The notes beneath the pieces were generated by a model. The model saw only the letters and a program-made list of their open reading frames with translations. It was not told the origin of the DNA and ran no database searches. Made by a program: the position numbers and the translations under genes. 64,000 nucleotides of DNA from Apodemus sylvaticus (lineage: Eukaryota > Chordata > Mammalia > Rodentia > Muridae), in assembly GCF_947179515.1 (NCBI RefSeq), contig NC_067473.1:123046909-123110908 (forward strand), read 5' to 3'. Of this stretch, positions 13,701 to 21,830 are shown one piece after another; position 1 is the stretch's first letter; every line of letters starts with the position of its first letter.

Positions 13701-14234
13701 ATTTATGTTCTATGTGTGTAGACATGCATATGTGCAATTATAATACAAGTGTAGGAGTTAGTTCTCTCCTTCCATCGAATGGATTCTGGAGATCAAGCTC
13801 AGGTTGTCAGGCACTGTAGTCAGTGGCCTTCATCTACTGAGCCATCTCACCAATCGTATTATACATATATAGATCTTTTATACTTTTTTTTTACCTTCAT
13901 GTTAAACTTTTGTTGTATTTTTTTATTTCAACAACAACAAAAACAGATCAATATAGTAGGTATGTTTCTTTTAGTTGTGTATGGTTCCAAAAGGACCTCC
14001 AAGAATTGGCCACAGGCAACCAGACCCCTCATTTCTCTAATGCCTGCTCTCTCTTCCAGATTGGCCAGGATTCTTGTCCGCCTGCCAGCACTCAGGCTCA
14101 TGAGCTCCAACATAACAGAAGAACTTTTTTTTACTGGTCTCATTGGCAATGTTTCAATAGACAGCATAATTCCCTACATTTTAAAGATGGAGACAGCAGA
14201 ATATAATGGCCAGATCACCGGAGCCAGTCTATAG
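1538..14234 (+). CDS. Nr2c2: Nuclear receptor TR4 (Nr2c2), 3' ten coding exons
   Basis: Orphan nuclear receptor that binds direct repeats of AGGTCA-type half-sites as a dimer in the nucleus. The ten exons here join in frame and encode the last 470 residues; against the usual 596 aa this is residues 127-596. Visible parts are the second half of the DNA-binding domain (P-box CEGCKG and the second C4 zinc finger), a hinge, and the full ligand-binding domain with the signature FLSMHWARSIPAF and a C-terminal helix around IPYILKM. Exons: 1538-1717, 3580-3727, 4346-4439, 5279-5412, 6145-6322, 7356-7477, 9040-9179, 10040-10177, 11028-11133, 14060-14234, all with AG acceptors and GT donors. The promoter and first zinc finger lie left of the window. 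Paralogue Nr2c1 (TR2) is the main alternative; the hinge sequence fits TR4. No lesion seen. Confidence 0.97.
2594..2835 (+). repeat. tRNA-headed SINE (B4/B3 type) in Nr2c2 intron
   Basis: Starts gggctggggagatggctcaa, with the A-box-like head of B2/B3 elements; the later part is diverged. Confidence 0.65.
2930..3128 (-). repeat. B3/B2-type SINE, reverse
   Basis: Reverse-orientation tRNA-derived SINE ending in gctgagccttctctagcccc, the complement of the B2/B3 head, with an A/T-rich tail on its left. Confidence 0.65.
3580..3727 (+). CDS. Nr2c2: Nr2c2 exon: DBD C-terminal extension and hinge start
   Basis: Residues 187-234, beginning VQSERKPFDVQREKP. The acceptor is an unusual AAG in an A/T-rich tract with few pyrimidines; the donor is gtcagt. 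The frame completes S186 at the left and R235 at the right. Confidence 0.95.
4346..4439 (+). CDS. Nr2c2: Nr2c2 exon: hinge
   Basis: Residues 236-266, reading QTGLLDPGMLVNIQQPLIRE and on to ATDSK. Acceptor aaatag, donor gtaaca. Flanking exons join in phase. Confidence 0.95.
5233..5277 (+). repeat. Compound microsatellite (GTTT)(ACTT)(ATT) at a splice acceptor
   Basis: Three short tandem repeats run directly into the AG acceptor of the exon at 5279, replacing a typical C/T tract. Confidence 0.85.
5279..5412 (+). CDS. Nr2c2: Nr2c2 exon: hinge
   Basis: Residues 267-310, reading AETSQGALGTLANVVTSLAN and on to SASEIT. The acceptor directly follows a block of simple repeats (GTTT, ACTT, ATT units) in place of a normal polypyrimidine tract. 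Donor gtatga. Confidence 0.95.
6145..6322 (+). CDS. Nr2c2: Nr2c2 exon: hinge to start of ligand-binding domain
   Basis: Residues 312-370, from AFDTLAKAL through GIDASGGGSIHVISRDQ to DTHVTFK. Acceptor tgctcacag, donor gtgagt. Confidence 0.96.
7356..7477 (+). CDS. Nr2c2: Nr2c2 exon: ligand-binding domain, signature helices
   Basis: Residues 371-410, LTMPSPMPEYLNVHYICESA then the nuclear receptor signature FLSMHWARSIPAFQALG. Acceptor ttttccag, donor gtaagt. Confidence 0.97.
9040..9179 (+). CDS. Nr2c2: Nr2c2 exon: ligand-binding domain
   Basis: Residues 412-457, QDCNTSLVRACWNELFTLGL and on to HLQNSIQE. Acceptor gttcccag, donor gtaggt. The final split codon D458 is completed in the next exon. 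Confidence 0.97.
9497..9660 (-). repeat. B2 SINE, reverse
   Basis: Reverse B2 with the diagnostic cttcagacacaccagaagag and a terminal ccatttctccagccc. A G run (9481-9490) lies just left. Confidence 0.85.
9670..9868 (-). repeat. B3-type SINE, reverse
   Basis: An A-run at its left edge on the plus strand, then a body ending in actactgaaccttctctcca, the complement of a B3/B2 head. It adjoins the B2 to its left. Confidence 0.6.
10040..10177 (+). CDS. Nr2c2: Nr2c2 exon: ligand-binding domain
   Basis: Residues 459-503, KLSGDRIKQVMEHIWKLQEF and on to YLKAIVLFSP. Acceptor tttctag, donor gtaaga. Confidence 0.97.
11028..11133 (+). CDS. Nr2c2: Nr2c2 exon: ligand-binding domain
   Basis: Residues 505-538, HPGLTGTSQIEKFQEKAQME and on to YSEDTY. 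Acceptor gtttacag, donor gtgagg. Confidence 0.97.
12225..12417 (-). repeat. B3-type SINE, reverse
   Basis: Contains cactggaggtcagaggacaa and ends actgagtctacctacacagc, typical of reverse B3 elements. Old and diverged. Confidence 0.55.
12585..12715 (-). repeat. B1-type SINE, reverse, diverged
   Basis: Reads tatgcagccctggctaacct through cctgagtgttggggttaaag, the complement of a B1. Confidence 0.65.
12822..12972. repeat. URR1-like non-autonomous hAT DNA transposon
   Basis: Matches the rodent URR1 pattern: attttgctgctgttatgaat, then gacccctgtgaaagggttg, ending cccacaggtagagaaacact, which resembles the hAT terminal repeat. Family named from memory. Confidence 0.6.
12973..13172 (+). repeat. B2/B3-type SINE
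   Basis: Head ggttagagagatggtgcaac, body with ctgacctctgtagtcatctt, then an A-rich end. Directly abuts the hAT relic. Confidence 0.65.
13725..13855 (-). repeat. B3-type SINE fragment, reverse
   Basis: Ends catctactgagccatctcac, the complement of the B3/B2 head, with gattctggagatcaagctca upstream. Confidence 0.6.
14060..14234 (+). CDS. Nr2c2: Nr2c2 terminal coding exon
   Basis: Residues 540-596, LARILVRLPALRLMSSNITE through IPYILKMETAEYNGQITGAS-L and TAG at 14232-14234. The acceptor is ctcttccag. It contains the C-terminal helix that serves as AF-2 in this fold. The open frame to its left is intron. Confidence 0.97.
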
Positions 14235-14552
14235 TGCACAACCAACAGCTGCCAACAGTGGGATGCCCCTAGGACTGTGCAGGTGCAAGGGAAGGGAAGT
14301 GTAGCAGTGTCTTGGTGTGTGCAGGTGTCTCCAGTGTGTTAGCCACTTCTTCCTGTTCATCCCAGACAATAGCAACTAAAGATGAGTAGAACTCTTCCCT
14401 GCCCTAAGAAATATTTTAACACCTTTTGGTGAAGCAGATTTTGGAACAATCTTTTAATTCAATTTGTATTTAGAAATTCTCAAAGGGCAAAAAACAATAC
14501 TGAAGTTTTATAATGTCAGAGACTAGTATTAAAAGAACCTAAGAACAGTATG

Positions 14553-14560
14553 TGTAAATA
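14553..14560 (+). promoter_or_regulatory. Pumilio-type element in Nr2c2 3' UTR
   Basis: Exact TGTAAATA, matching the PUM1/PUM2 consensus UGUANAUA on the sense strand of the transcript. Function is inferred from the motif alone. Confidence 0.35.
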
Positions 14561-14803
14561 CATTAAAAAAAAAAAGTCCTTGGAATTAATAGCTACTAAT
14601 TACCAGGGTAATGTTAGCACTTTCTAAGCACTTCTTATCAAATCTGCAATGTTAACATCTTACCTGTGGACAGGGCAAATGGAAACTGTCTCTTTTGTCA
14701 AAATGTTAATGATTCCTGTGAAAATTCACTAGGGTACAGGAGACAATCGTTCATTTAGGAGAGAATCCATTTATAAGAGGGCAGCACTTCTAGCTGTGTA
14801 CTG

Positions 14804-14823
14804 TGGTGGTGGTGGTGGTGGTG
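14804..14823 (+). repeat. (GTG)n trinucleotide run
   Basis: Short GTG/GGT array in the Nr2c2 3' UTR. Confidence 0.8.
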
Positions 14824-15312
14824 CTGTGCTAAATTCCTGTGAGTGAAAATGTGGATTCCTGGCATTGTGCACAGGGGATCTAACTTGCAGTGACTCAATA
14901 AGAGCTGCTATGCCAGCAGAGATGCCTGTGAGGGTCCTTACCAATATGGTCCTGATTCCTGATGCCTGTCTGAAGACTCTTCCAGAAAGTGGGCTCCACT
15001 AATTTTCAGAATTAGATTGCAGCTTGTCAGAGTGCCTGAGATGAGTGTCATGTAATTCTTCAAGTGACTGAAAGTACACCTACATCTCTCTATCAACTTG
15101 TAGGAACTGGAGCCTTTGACCAAAAAGTGCAAGGTGGTTGACTGCACCCTTTGACATGACCTGTTGTCTAGGTTGAGTGTGGCATCTGCAGTGAGAGTTC
15201 CTATTCCTGGTGTGTCCAGAGAGGGGCCAGTATCTATGATCATTCAGAACCTGCAGCTTGGTAGGGGTTGTGTATCCTCACTGCCTGGTGAGGGACTAGC
15301 TTTATATTGTGG

Positions 15313-15318
15313 AATAAA
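15313..15318 (+). terminator. Possible proximal poly(A) signal of Nr2c2
   Basis: Canonical AATAAA about 1.08 kb after the stop codon. It could give a short 3' UTR isoform; usage is unknown. Confidence 0.35.
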
Positions 15319-15484
15319 AGGCATCAAGATAAATCCTTTCTGAACTTTTAAGTATTAGTGATTTCAGTGTACTGGGATACCATGCTTTTCAGTTTTCCCA
15401 GGTTTATGCTAGTCCAACAAAGTTCTCTGGGGCATTTGAAATAACAGAAGTAGACCTTCTCTTTCAAAAGAGAATCCAAAAACA

Positions 15485-15705
15485 GTCCTCAGTCAGGGCA
15501 CATAGTGCAGGCCTGTAACCCCAGCACTTGGGAGGCTGAGACACAAGAATTATACTTTGAAGGCCAACCCGAGCAACTTAATGAGGAAACTCCTGAGTTT
15601 TCCAGGGGTCTGGGGAGTGGGGTAGGGTGGTGGCTTAAGTGTAGTGTGCTTGCCTAGCATGCACTAGGTCCTGGGTTCTATCCCCAGTACCAAAAGAAAA
15701 AAGAA
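15485..15705 (+). repeat. B4-type SINE inside the Nr2c2 3' UTR
   Basis: A B1-like part (ccagcacttgggaggctgag) is followed by an ID-like tRNA part (gcttgcctagcatgcactag, then a cccagtacc ending) and an A-rich tail. Confidence 0.7.
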
Positions 15706-17800
15706 AAACCTTCATTCACAAATTCCCTCAAGTTATAATGACCATAGTTCCTAACAAGAAAGGAGTATAGAATTCAGTTCCAAGGAAGTTAGATCTGACT
15801 TAAAGCTCTTTGCATTCCCATGGACATGAGACTGGGGAAAAAAAAGTGGAAGGTTAGGAAAGATACTTGGTATTTGCATTTAGATTAGTAGAAATTAAGA
15901 AAAATACCTCCTGTAAGGTTAAGTTTGTACCTGTTTATGGACAGGTACAGCCATGGGGCTCAAGGATAGATAGTCTGTTTCCTTTTGAGGAGTTAATGAC
16001 ACTTTATTCACTGCTAGTGGGATTTAAGTGCAGAATTATCTCTAGCTTCTAAATTCCCAGCTAGATTTGGAAGCCAGTGTTGGAGAACAGCAGAGATGGC
16101 CAGCATAAAATAATTGAAAGGACATAATTTTGCTAGCTTAAAGCTTTTTTCTTTTTATGTATATATTAAAAATTAAGCCAAATATCTGGACACCGGTATA
16201 GTTAGAGTCTATTTTAATCTCTGTAGAGGTTTCCTGTAGTATATCAATCAATACATCTTATAGTTGCTGGCTTTGCTTCCCTTAGGATTTTGGAATATGA
16301 GCACCAGCCATTTCTAGACCACTTAGATAGGGCCTGGACATCCTGGTTCCCATTGGGTATTTAGACCATAGTTGGATAAGAGGTACCAACCTCTTAAGAT
16401 GGCACTGAACGGGGCAAAAGGAAAAAAAAATTTTTTTAAATGTAGAAAAGAGTTGGTGATCTAACCTGGTCTTTTGTAAGTTCCGTCATTAGTAATGGCC
16501 AATTGATAGGGCCACTTTGGGCCAAACTCCTTCACTGGTTGTCCAGATCTTTGTGGCCTTATCTTTAACAATTGTATCCATACAATTTTCATTATTGTAT
16601 CCATACAGTTCTCATTAACTGAAATCATTTCAAACTTTGAATGATGCTCCATTCCATCGCTTGTCAAATGGACCTATAAAGGTCAGCCCCAGTTGTTTCT
16701 TAGAGATAGCCCAATTACGTCTGGGCTTTAGCTTTCAGGGCTTTCCACCCCTGGTTTATGAGTCTGTGATACTCCAAGCTTGATGAAACAAGGCTGACTT
16801 GTCTAGACACCCTTCTCAGGGAGGTGGACAGACACACTGACCTGGCTACTTTCAGAGGTGGGCTAGGGTGGAGAGATACACACCAACCTGGCTAACTGGG
16901 CTCTTTTCCAGAAAGATCTCAAATGTTGATAATTCCATGTTAAAATTTGGGATAAAATAGGACAGGAGATGTAGACAGAGACCAAATTCCCTAAGCAAGT
17001 TATCCTAGTTACTCCTCAAAATGCTACAGTGTGTCACTGTCCTTCCAGTGTGCAGTGTGTATTGAAGGGGCTTCATTACTGCCTAGTCTCTTTCTGAGGC
17101 TGCAGTTGGGGTTGTGTCGTCTTTAAGTTTCTGTATTGAAGTTCAAGTGAGTCACTTATGCCCTTGGAATGGTTTTCTAGTTTGTCAGTGTTGGATGTGG
17201 ATGGTATTCTGAGGTAGTCATGGCATCAACCAGCATGGTCAGTTTGGCCCTCAAATGGAGCAGCTGCATCCACTACATAAAATTGTTCTGAAGGGTAGCA
17301 CTGCTCATGCACGTCCTCTGATCAGTATCCCTAACAGCTGGACCTATTGTCTGGGACCTGATGTCATGGGGGTCTGGAAGACTGTTGCTGCTTTCCAATG
17401 GCTGGGTGAAGCAGGGCTGTGGGTGCTGCTGAAATTATAGATCCAGGCCTTGAAAAGCACCATCTGACAGCTGCTTTTTTTCCAGGGGGAAGGTCCTGGC
17501 AAAACAGATGCCCACCTCTTTCCTTTGCCTAACTACCAGTCTCCAGATTATGTGGTTCTTTGCAAAAAGTCTTAACTCTTAATGTCAGTTTCTAAAGACA
17601 ACTCCAAAATGAGATGAGGTTGACCTAGGTGTTTTGTACAAGGTTCTGACCTCCTCATTGAGTGCCTCCCATCAGTGTGTACTTTCTGTGCACAATCTGT
17701 CCCTTCAGCCACACTGTGCATGTCCAGAGTTACAGGCCTAGATGACTGAATGAATGTACATGTGTTCATATTATCTTCTTTGTACAGTGTATATAATGTG

Positions 17801-17808
17801 TGTACATA
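17801..17808 (+). promoter_or_regulatory. Second Pumilio-type element in Nr2c2 3' UTR
   Basis: Exact TGTACATA inside a stretch rich in TGTA/TACA words (17,757-17,830). Function is inferred from the motif alone. Confidence 0.3.
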
Positions 17809-19703
17809 GGTGTACATTATGTATACAGACATGTAGCCACATATTCAAACTTCTATGTTGTCAAGAGTTGATGCTAGTGTTGCTAATGTGAATAGATGTT
17901 GGTGTTGCAAGGTTCCTTTAACAGGAACATTGTGCTGGTGAGTTTCTTACCAACTTAATTTTCCTGAGACAGGGCGCTGCCTGGGCCAGGTGTCACTTTT
18001 TCCTGCACAAGGAAGCCTCGAGCCAGAAAAGTCCTGATAGGAGGGCAATTCTCTAAGTTTACAAGGGCTCAGAAGCTGGAAGAGATGTTAGTCTAATATC
18101 CAAAACTAAGGATAAAACTGCTTTTCACAAACCAGTTTAACCTAACTGGAAGGAACTTGGTGACTGAGACCCTCAGTCTTCTCTAAAGCCTGGAGCTTTG
18201 TGTGGCTCCGACATGGGCATTTGGGATCAAGGGGCTGCAGCCGTCTCCCTTGTTTACCCTGGGCTCTGTCAGCAAGGCTTGGGTGCTCTCTGGTGGTAAC
18301 AACAAAATACCAGCCTACCAAACATTCTCTGAAAACAGTGTGGAAGGCTAAAAACTGCAATTAGTAAATTATCCTAACTTAACTACATTCTGTAAAAGTT
18401 TATTTTATAGTAAGAAAGCTAAGGCTGACATTTCCTTATCCACCAGGTCTTTGCTGATATGTGTCCCCTATGATTGGTATTTTTAGGCTGAGATATGGAT
18501 TTGGGAGACAGGGCCCAGCTTGGCAGAGGCTGCTAGTGGCCACAGTGACCAGGCACCCGGCTTAAATGAAGCCAAGTGCAAAAACTTGCCTGACCCACAG
18601 GTTGCTCTGTGTTTTTGAAGTAAATTACTGGAGTGTTTTAAGAAACAATTGTTAAGACTATAGTCCTCAGTGCCTTTGGTGAGACGTGGGTCTTTTGGCT
18701 TCAGCTTCCCACTCGTGTCCCTGGCCTCACCCTTTGTGGTTGTTCAATCTTGCCTGTGTCGTTGCCTGTTGTGACAATCACACTGTTAAAAGTGGCTTTC
18801 CAATTAAAACACAGGGAAGCTTGGCAGTCCCTAAATGAATCCTTCCATTTTCTTTGGGGGCTATTGTCTTGGCAGCAACCTAACAGTAAACTTAAAAGTG
18901 GCTTAGGAAGGGAAAGAACATCAGACATTTCTAATACTCAGTAATATGCACTTTTAGTTAACTTTCAATATTGATATGTATACATGGAATGTAGGAAAAA
19001 TGCTCAACATTACCACTGTTAAGTTTTAGTGTTTGGGTAACATTTGGTATTGACTGCACATTAAAAAACGGCCTTTCTTCAGGAAAGTACCATCAGTTGT
19101 CATCCCAACAGCCTATTCATTCACGGATGCTAATGCTGCTGCATACACAACTCAAGTGCTGGAATATTTTTCTAGTCTGTTTCCCAATTAACTTGTAAAT
19201 CAGTGTTCAACTAGTTTTATAATTGAAAAGCTGCACATTTTTTTCATAGTACCAACTAGTTTGTACCTGTAGTTTGGATTTCTCTGTTATGATACAACCT
19301 ATCACCCCACCCCCACCCCCAAATTCCTTTTTAGAGGACATCTACTAAAGGAAAGTCCAGTGTGGAATTTTCTTGGGACCGCTTGTATAACTTCTGCCCT
19401 TCATACTATAGAAAACACCGTGGATGCCATTACCTTTTGATTCCAGGTTAAAAACCTGCAGAGAGCTGCCATTTTGTACAGCTTTTCTCCCCATGTAAAT
19501 GAGCTATGTGATGGCATTTAAAAACCCGCATGTTCTTTTTAAACTGAATTTTCTATCTAATCAATGTCTTCAGTCCTGAAGGAGAATCTGCATTGTTGTC
19601 TGTATAGAGAGTTGCTGTGCATGGTTACGAGCGCCTTTTACTAAATGCTGTTTAATGTGGCTTTGTTGTTGTGGCTTAATACTACCTACATGAGGTTTAT
19701 ACT

Positions 19704-19719
19704 ATTAAAGTAAATTAAA
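19704..19719 (+). terminator. Likely distal poly(A) signals of Nr2c2
   Basis: Two ATTAAA hexamers (19704-19709 and 19714-19719), followed within ~20 bases by a GT-rich stretch (tatgtgtgctgc). Best candidate for the 3' end of the long transcript. Confidence 0.6.
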
Positions 19720-19739
19720 GACTAGTATGTGTGCTGCTC

Positions 19740-20730
19740 ATCATTTTTCCTTAAACCTGGGAACCAGCAGTGGGCAGAGACTATTTTCTGTCCTCCATCA
19801 ACACTACCATCAGGTGGGTAAGACCTTTGATAGGAAGACCCTACATAGACATTTCCAGAGCAAGGTGGTGAGACAGGTGTGTAGTCAGATGTCAGACCCA
19901 TACACTAGGTATCTATTTGTTGTGGGTAAAAAAATGTGTTCTCAGATTCAGTATTTGAGTGAAACTGCTCTTAATGTCTTCTACACTTTACAATTGAGGG
20001 TTTACAGAGCTCACCGTTGCCAGTGGCACCTCACTGTGAAAACTGTCACTTCAGAGGATCATCAAGTCCAAACTCAAGTCCTTCTGTGGTCAGTTTCATG
20101 TGCGTAAAACCTGCCACTACTAAAGTGATATTTAAAGAGGTGACTTCTCCCAGTATCAATGGTTTCCTGGAGCATCTGCTCCAGGCTATCAGTAAGAGAG
20201 ATTCTGTAGAAGTTATCAATTGCCCACATGTTGCCCCTGTAGCCTTGCCACAGCTGGCAGAAACAAGGGTCAGGTTCAAAGTGAAGCTCAAGAATTTGTC
20301 CCCTTGAGGCCTGGACTTTATTCTTTTTGTCAAGGTCTATGCTTAGGATTGGGGCCCTGGCCACATCTAACATGGAAGGAAGCAGTCTATTCACTGATAT
20401 CAGCTAGTAAGACTGTGGGAACAGAAACTCTGAATTACCTTTGGGGGGCTGTACCAAATTCTATTCAAGAACTCCTATCCCTTATACATTAGAGCTACAA
20501 GCACCCATTCCATTGCAGCCCCTGCCTGGTCTGCTGCAAAATCACAAACCAGAACCAGAGTAGATAATGGAAAGGCACTACACTACAGATACAAGGATTC
20601 CAGTTCCATTGCCTTCCTGAGGCCCCTGCATTAAGGTCCAGGAGAATGGGAGTGACCTGGGTAGGTTTAGGGGAGGGCAGTTGCCCTGTTCTGATGCATC
20701 AAAAGAGCCTTGGGCATTTTTAACAACCAG
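19740..20730. other. Convergent intergenic gap between Nr2c2 and Mrps25
   Basis: About 1 kb between the likely 3' ends of the two genes. It is SINE-free to my eye. Open frames of ~95-126 codons on both strands overlap each other and match no family I recognise; I treat them as chance. If Mrps25 uses a signal near 20317, part of this is its 3' UTR. Confidence 0.5.
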
Positions 20731-20733
20731 TGC

Positions 20734-20739
20734 TTTATT
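20734..20739 (-). terminator. Candidate poly(A) signal of Mrps25 (distal)
   Basis: TTTATT on the plus strand, that is AATAAA on the minus strand, 0.9 kb beyond the Mrps25 stop. Other minus-strand AATAAA candidates lie at 21475-21480 (proximal) and 20317-20322 (more distal). Which is used cannot be told from sequence. Confidence 0.4.
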
Positions 20740-20904
20740 TTGCCTCAAACTCATACCGATATGGCCAGATGCCAAGGGGTCTGTAGTAAACATTAAGTGA
20801 CCCTGGAAGGTTCTGCTGTCCAATGAAGGATGGAGTCTACATAGCTAAAATGACACCGATTAACTGGGAAAAATAACTAGAAAAGCATCCAGAAGTGTCT
20901 CTGT

Positions 20905-20950
20905 CTCTCCTCCCGCCCCCACCCCACCCCCCCCACCCCCCGCCCCCACA
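20905..20950. repeat. C-rich low-complexity tract
   Basis: A run of cccaccccc-like units following ctctgtctctcctcccgccc. Confidence 0.85.
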
Positions 20951-21070
20951 CCTAGTAAGCAAGAATTGAGAGTCAAATTACCACCCAGGTGGCATCATTA
21001 CTCTCAAAGCCAGAAAAATTCCTGCTACAGTTAACATAATACCACTGGCACTCCTCTACCTATGTGGACT

Positions 21071-21200
21071 TCACAGCAAGGAAGTGGACAAGAGATTTGG
21101 TGAGTTCAGCTCATAACTGCTGAGCTGAAAGACCAGGCCTGAACTGATCTACTGCCCAAGGTCTCGTTACTAACTAGGGCTGGAGACCCTTCCCTCTCTC
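21071..21200. repeat. Local duplication, copy 1
   Basis: About 130 bp starting tcacagcaaggaagtgga and ending near cttccctctct. It shares most of its sequence with 22102-22225 in the same orientation. The copies flank the terminal exon of Mrps25. Not a SINE I recognise. Confidence 0.75.
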
Positions 21201-21643
21201 AGGAAGCAAAGCAAGAATTGCAGGCCTTAGTACACTGCCCACATGTTTTCTTTGAACTGTTAAGACCATCCACTCTTCCAGCTACGTTTGGCTCACCAGT
21301 AGCAGTAGCCCTCAACAGCTTCCAGAGTAGAAACTGGAAGAAGATGAAGTGAAAGAAGCAGGACTGAGACAGTCATTGACAAATGGCCTTGCACCCTCTC
21401 ATCCCAAGCTCTCTGACACAGATGGTCTTAATACGGGCAAGACCAGACTTACTATGTATAGGAAGACTAAATTGTTTATTGATATCTGTTCAGCAGCTGG
21501 CAACCCCAGTCTTCGTCCCGTGTCCTTTAAATGGATGTGCAAGCTGGCCTTTCCATTGCAGAGTTCCATCATTTATAGTACCAATGTAATCCACCTCTAC
21601 CAGTCAGATGCCACCAGTTCATCCCAGATGACCTTGCTTAGAC

Positions 21644-21830
21644 CTAAGTACTGGCTTTCAGAGCAGCTTTGTACTTCCCTGTCATCTCCTTGGGTAAGGG
21701 CACCAGACCAGGGCAGGGCACCTGACCTTCTACTTCACACATGCACTCCCGCAGACAGTACTTCCGGGGGCCAAAGTTGCCTGGATGAAAGCGCTGCTGC
21801 TTCTCCAGCTCCTCCTCCCTGAGGGTCTCC
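21644..21830 (-). CDS. Mrps25: Mrps25 exon 4 (terminal coding)
   Basis: Residues 111-171, from ETLREEELEKQQRFHPGNFG through the Cys-rich KYCLRECMCEVEGQVPCP to KAALKAST and TAG (21644-21646). Acceptor ttgacag on the minus strand. The ~157-codon open frame on the opposite strand is its shadow. Confidence 0.97.

Larger units (their letters stand above)
14235..19735 (+). other. Nr2c2: Nr2c2 3' UTR (about 5.5 kb)
   Basis: Long untranslated tail inferred from the absence of any strong end signal cluster before paired ATTAAA hexamers at 19704 and 19714. A possible proximal poly(A) signal AATAAA lies at 15313-15318. Only one clear SINE (a B4 near 15.5 kb) sits in it. Two Pumilio-type octamers TGTANATA occur, at 14553 and 17801. 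The exact cleavage site needs 3'-end reads. Confidence 0.7.
20734..21643 (-). other. Mrps25: Probable Mrps25 3' UTR
   Basis: Sequence between the stop codon and the candidate poly(A) signal at 20734. The end is uncertain: a short form could stop just past 21475. It contains duplication copy 1 and a C-rich tract. Confidence 0.4.

Noticed and set aside
13779..14059. Upstream extension of the Nr2c2 last exon as one 151-codon frame
   Set aside because: The part before 14060 is intron with a clear polypyrimidine tract and cag acceptor; the joined exons match TR4 only from 14060.
19727..20107. 126-codon plus-strand open frame just past the Nr2c2 3' end
   Set aside because: No recognisable domain, no splice context, overlaps other chance frames on both strands.
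21349..21822. 157-codon plus-strand open frame
   Set aside because: Antisense shadow of Mrps25 exon 4, which has strong protein-level support on the minus strand.
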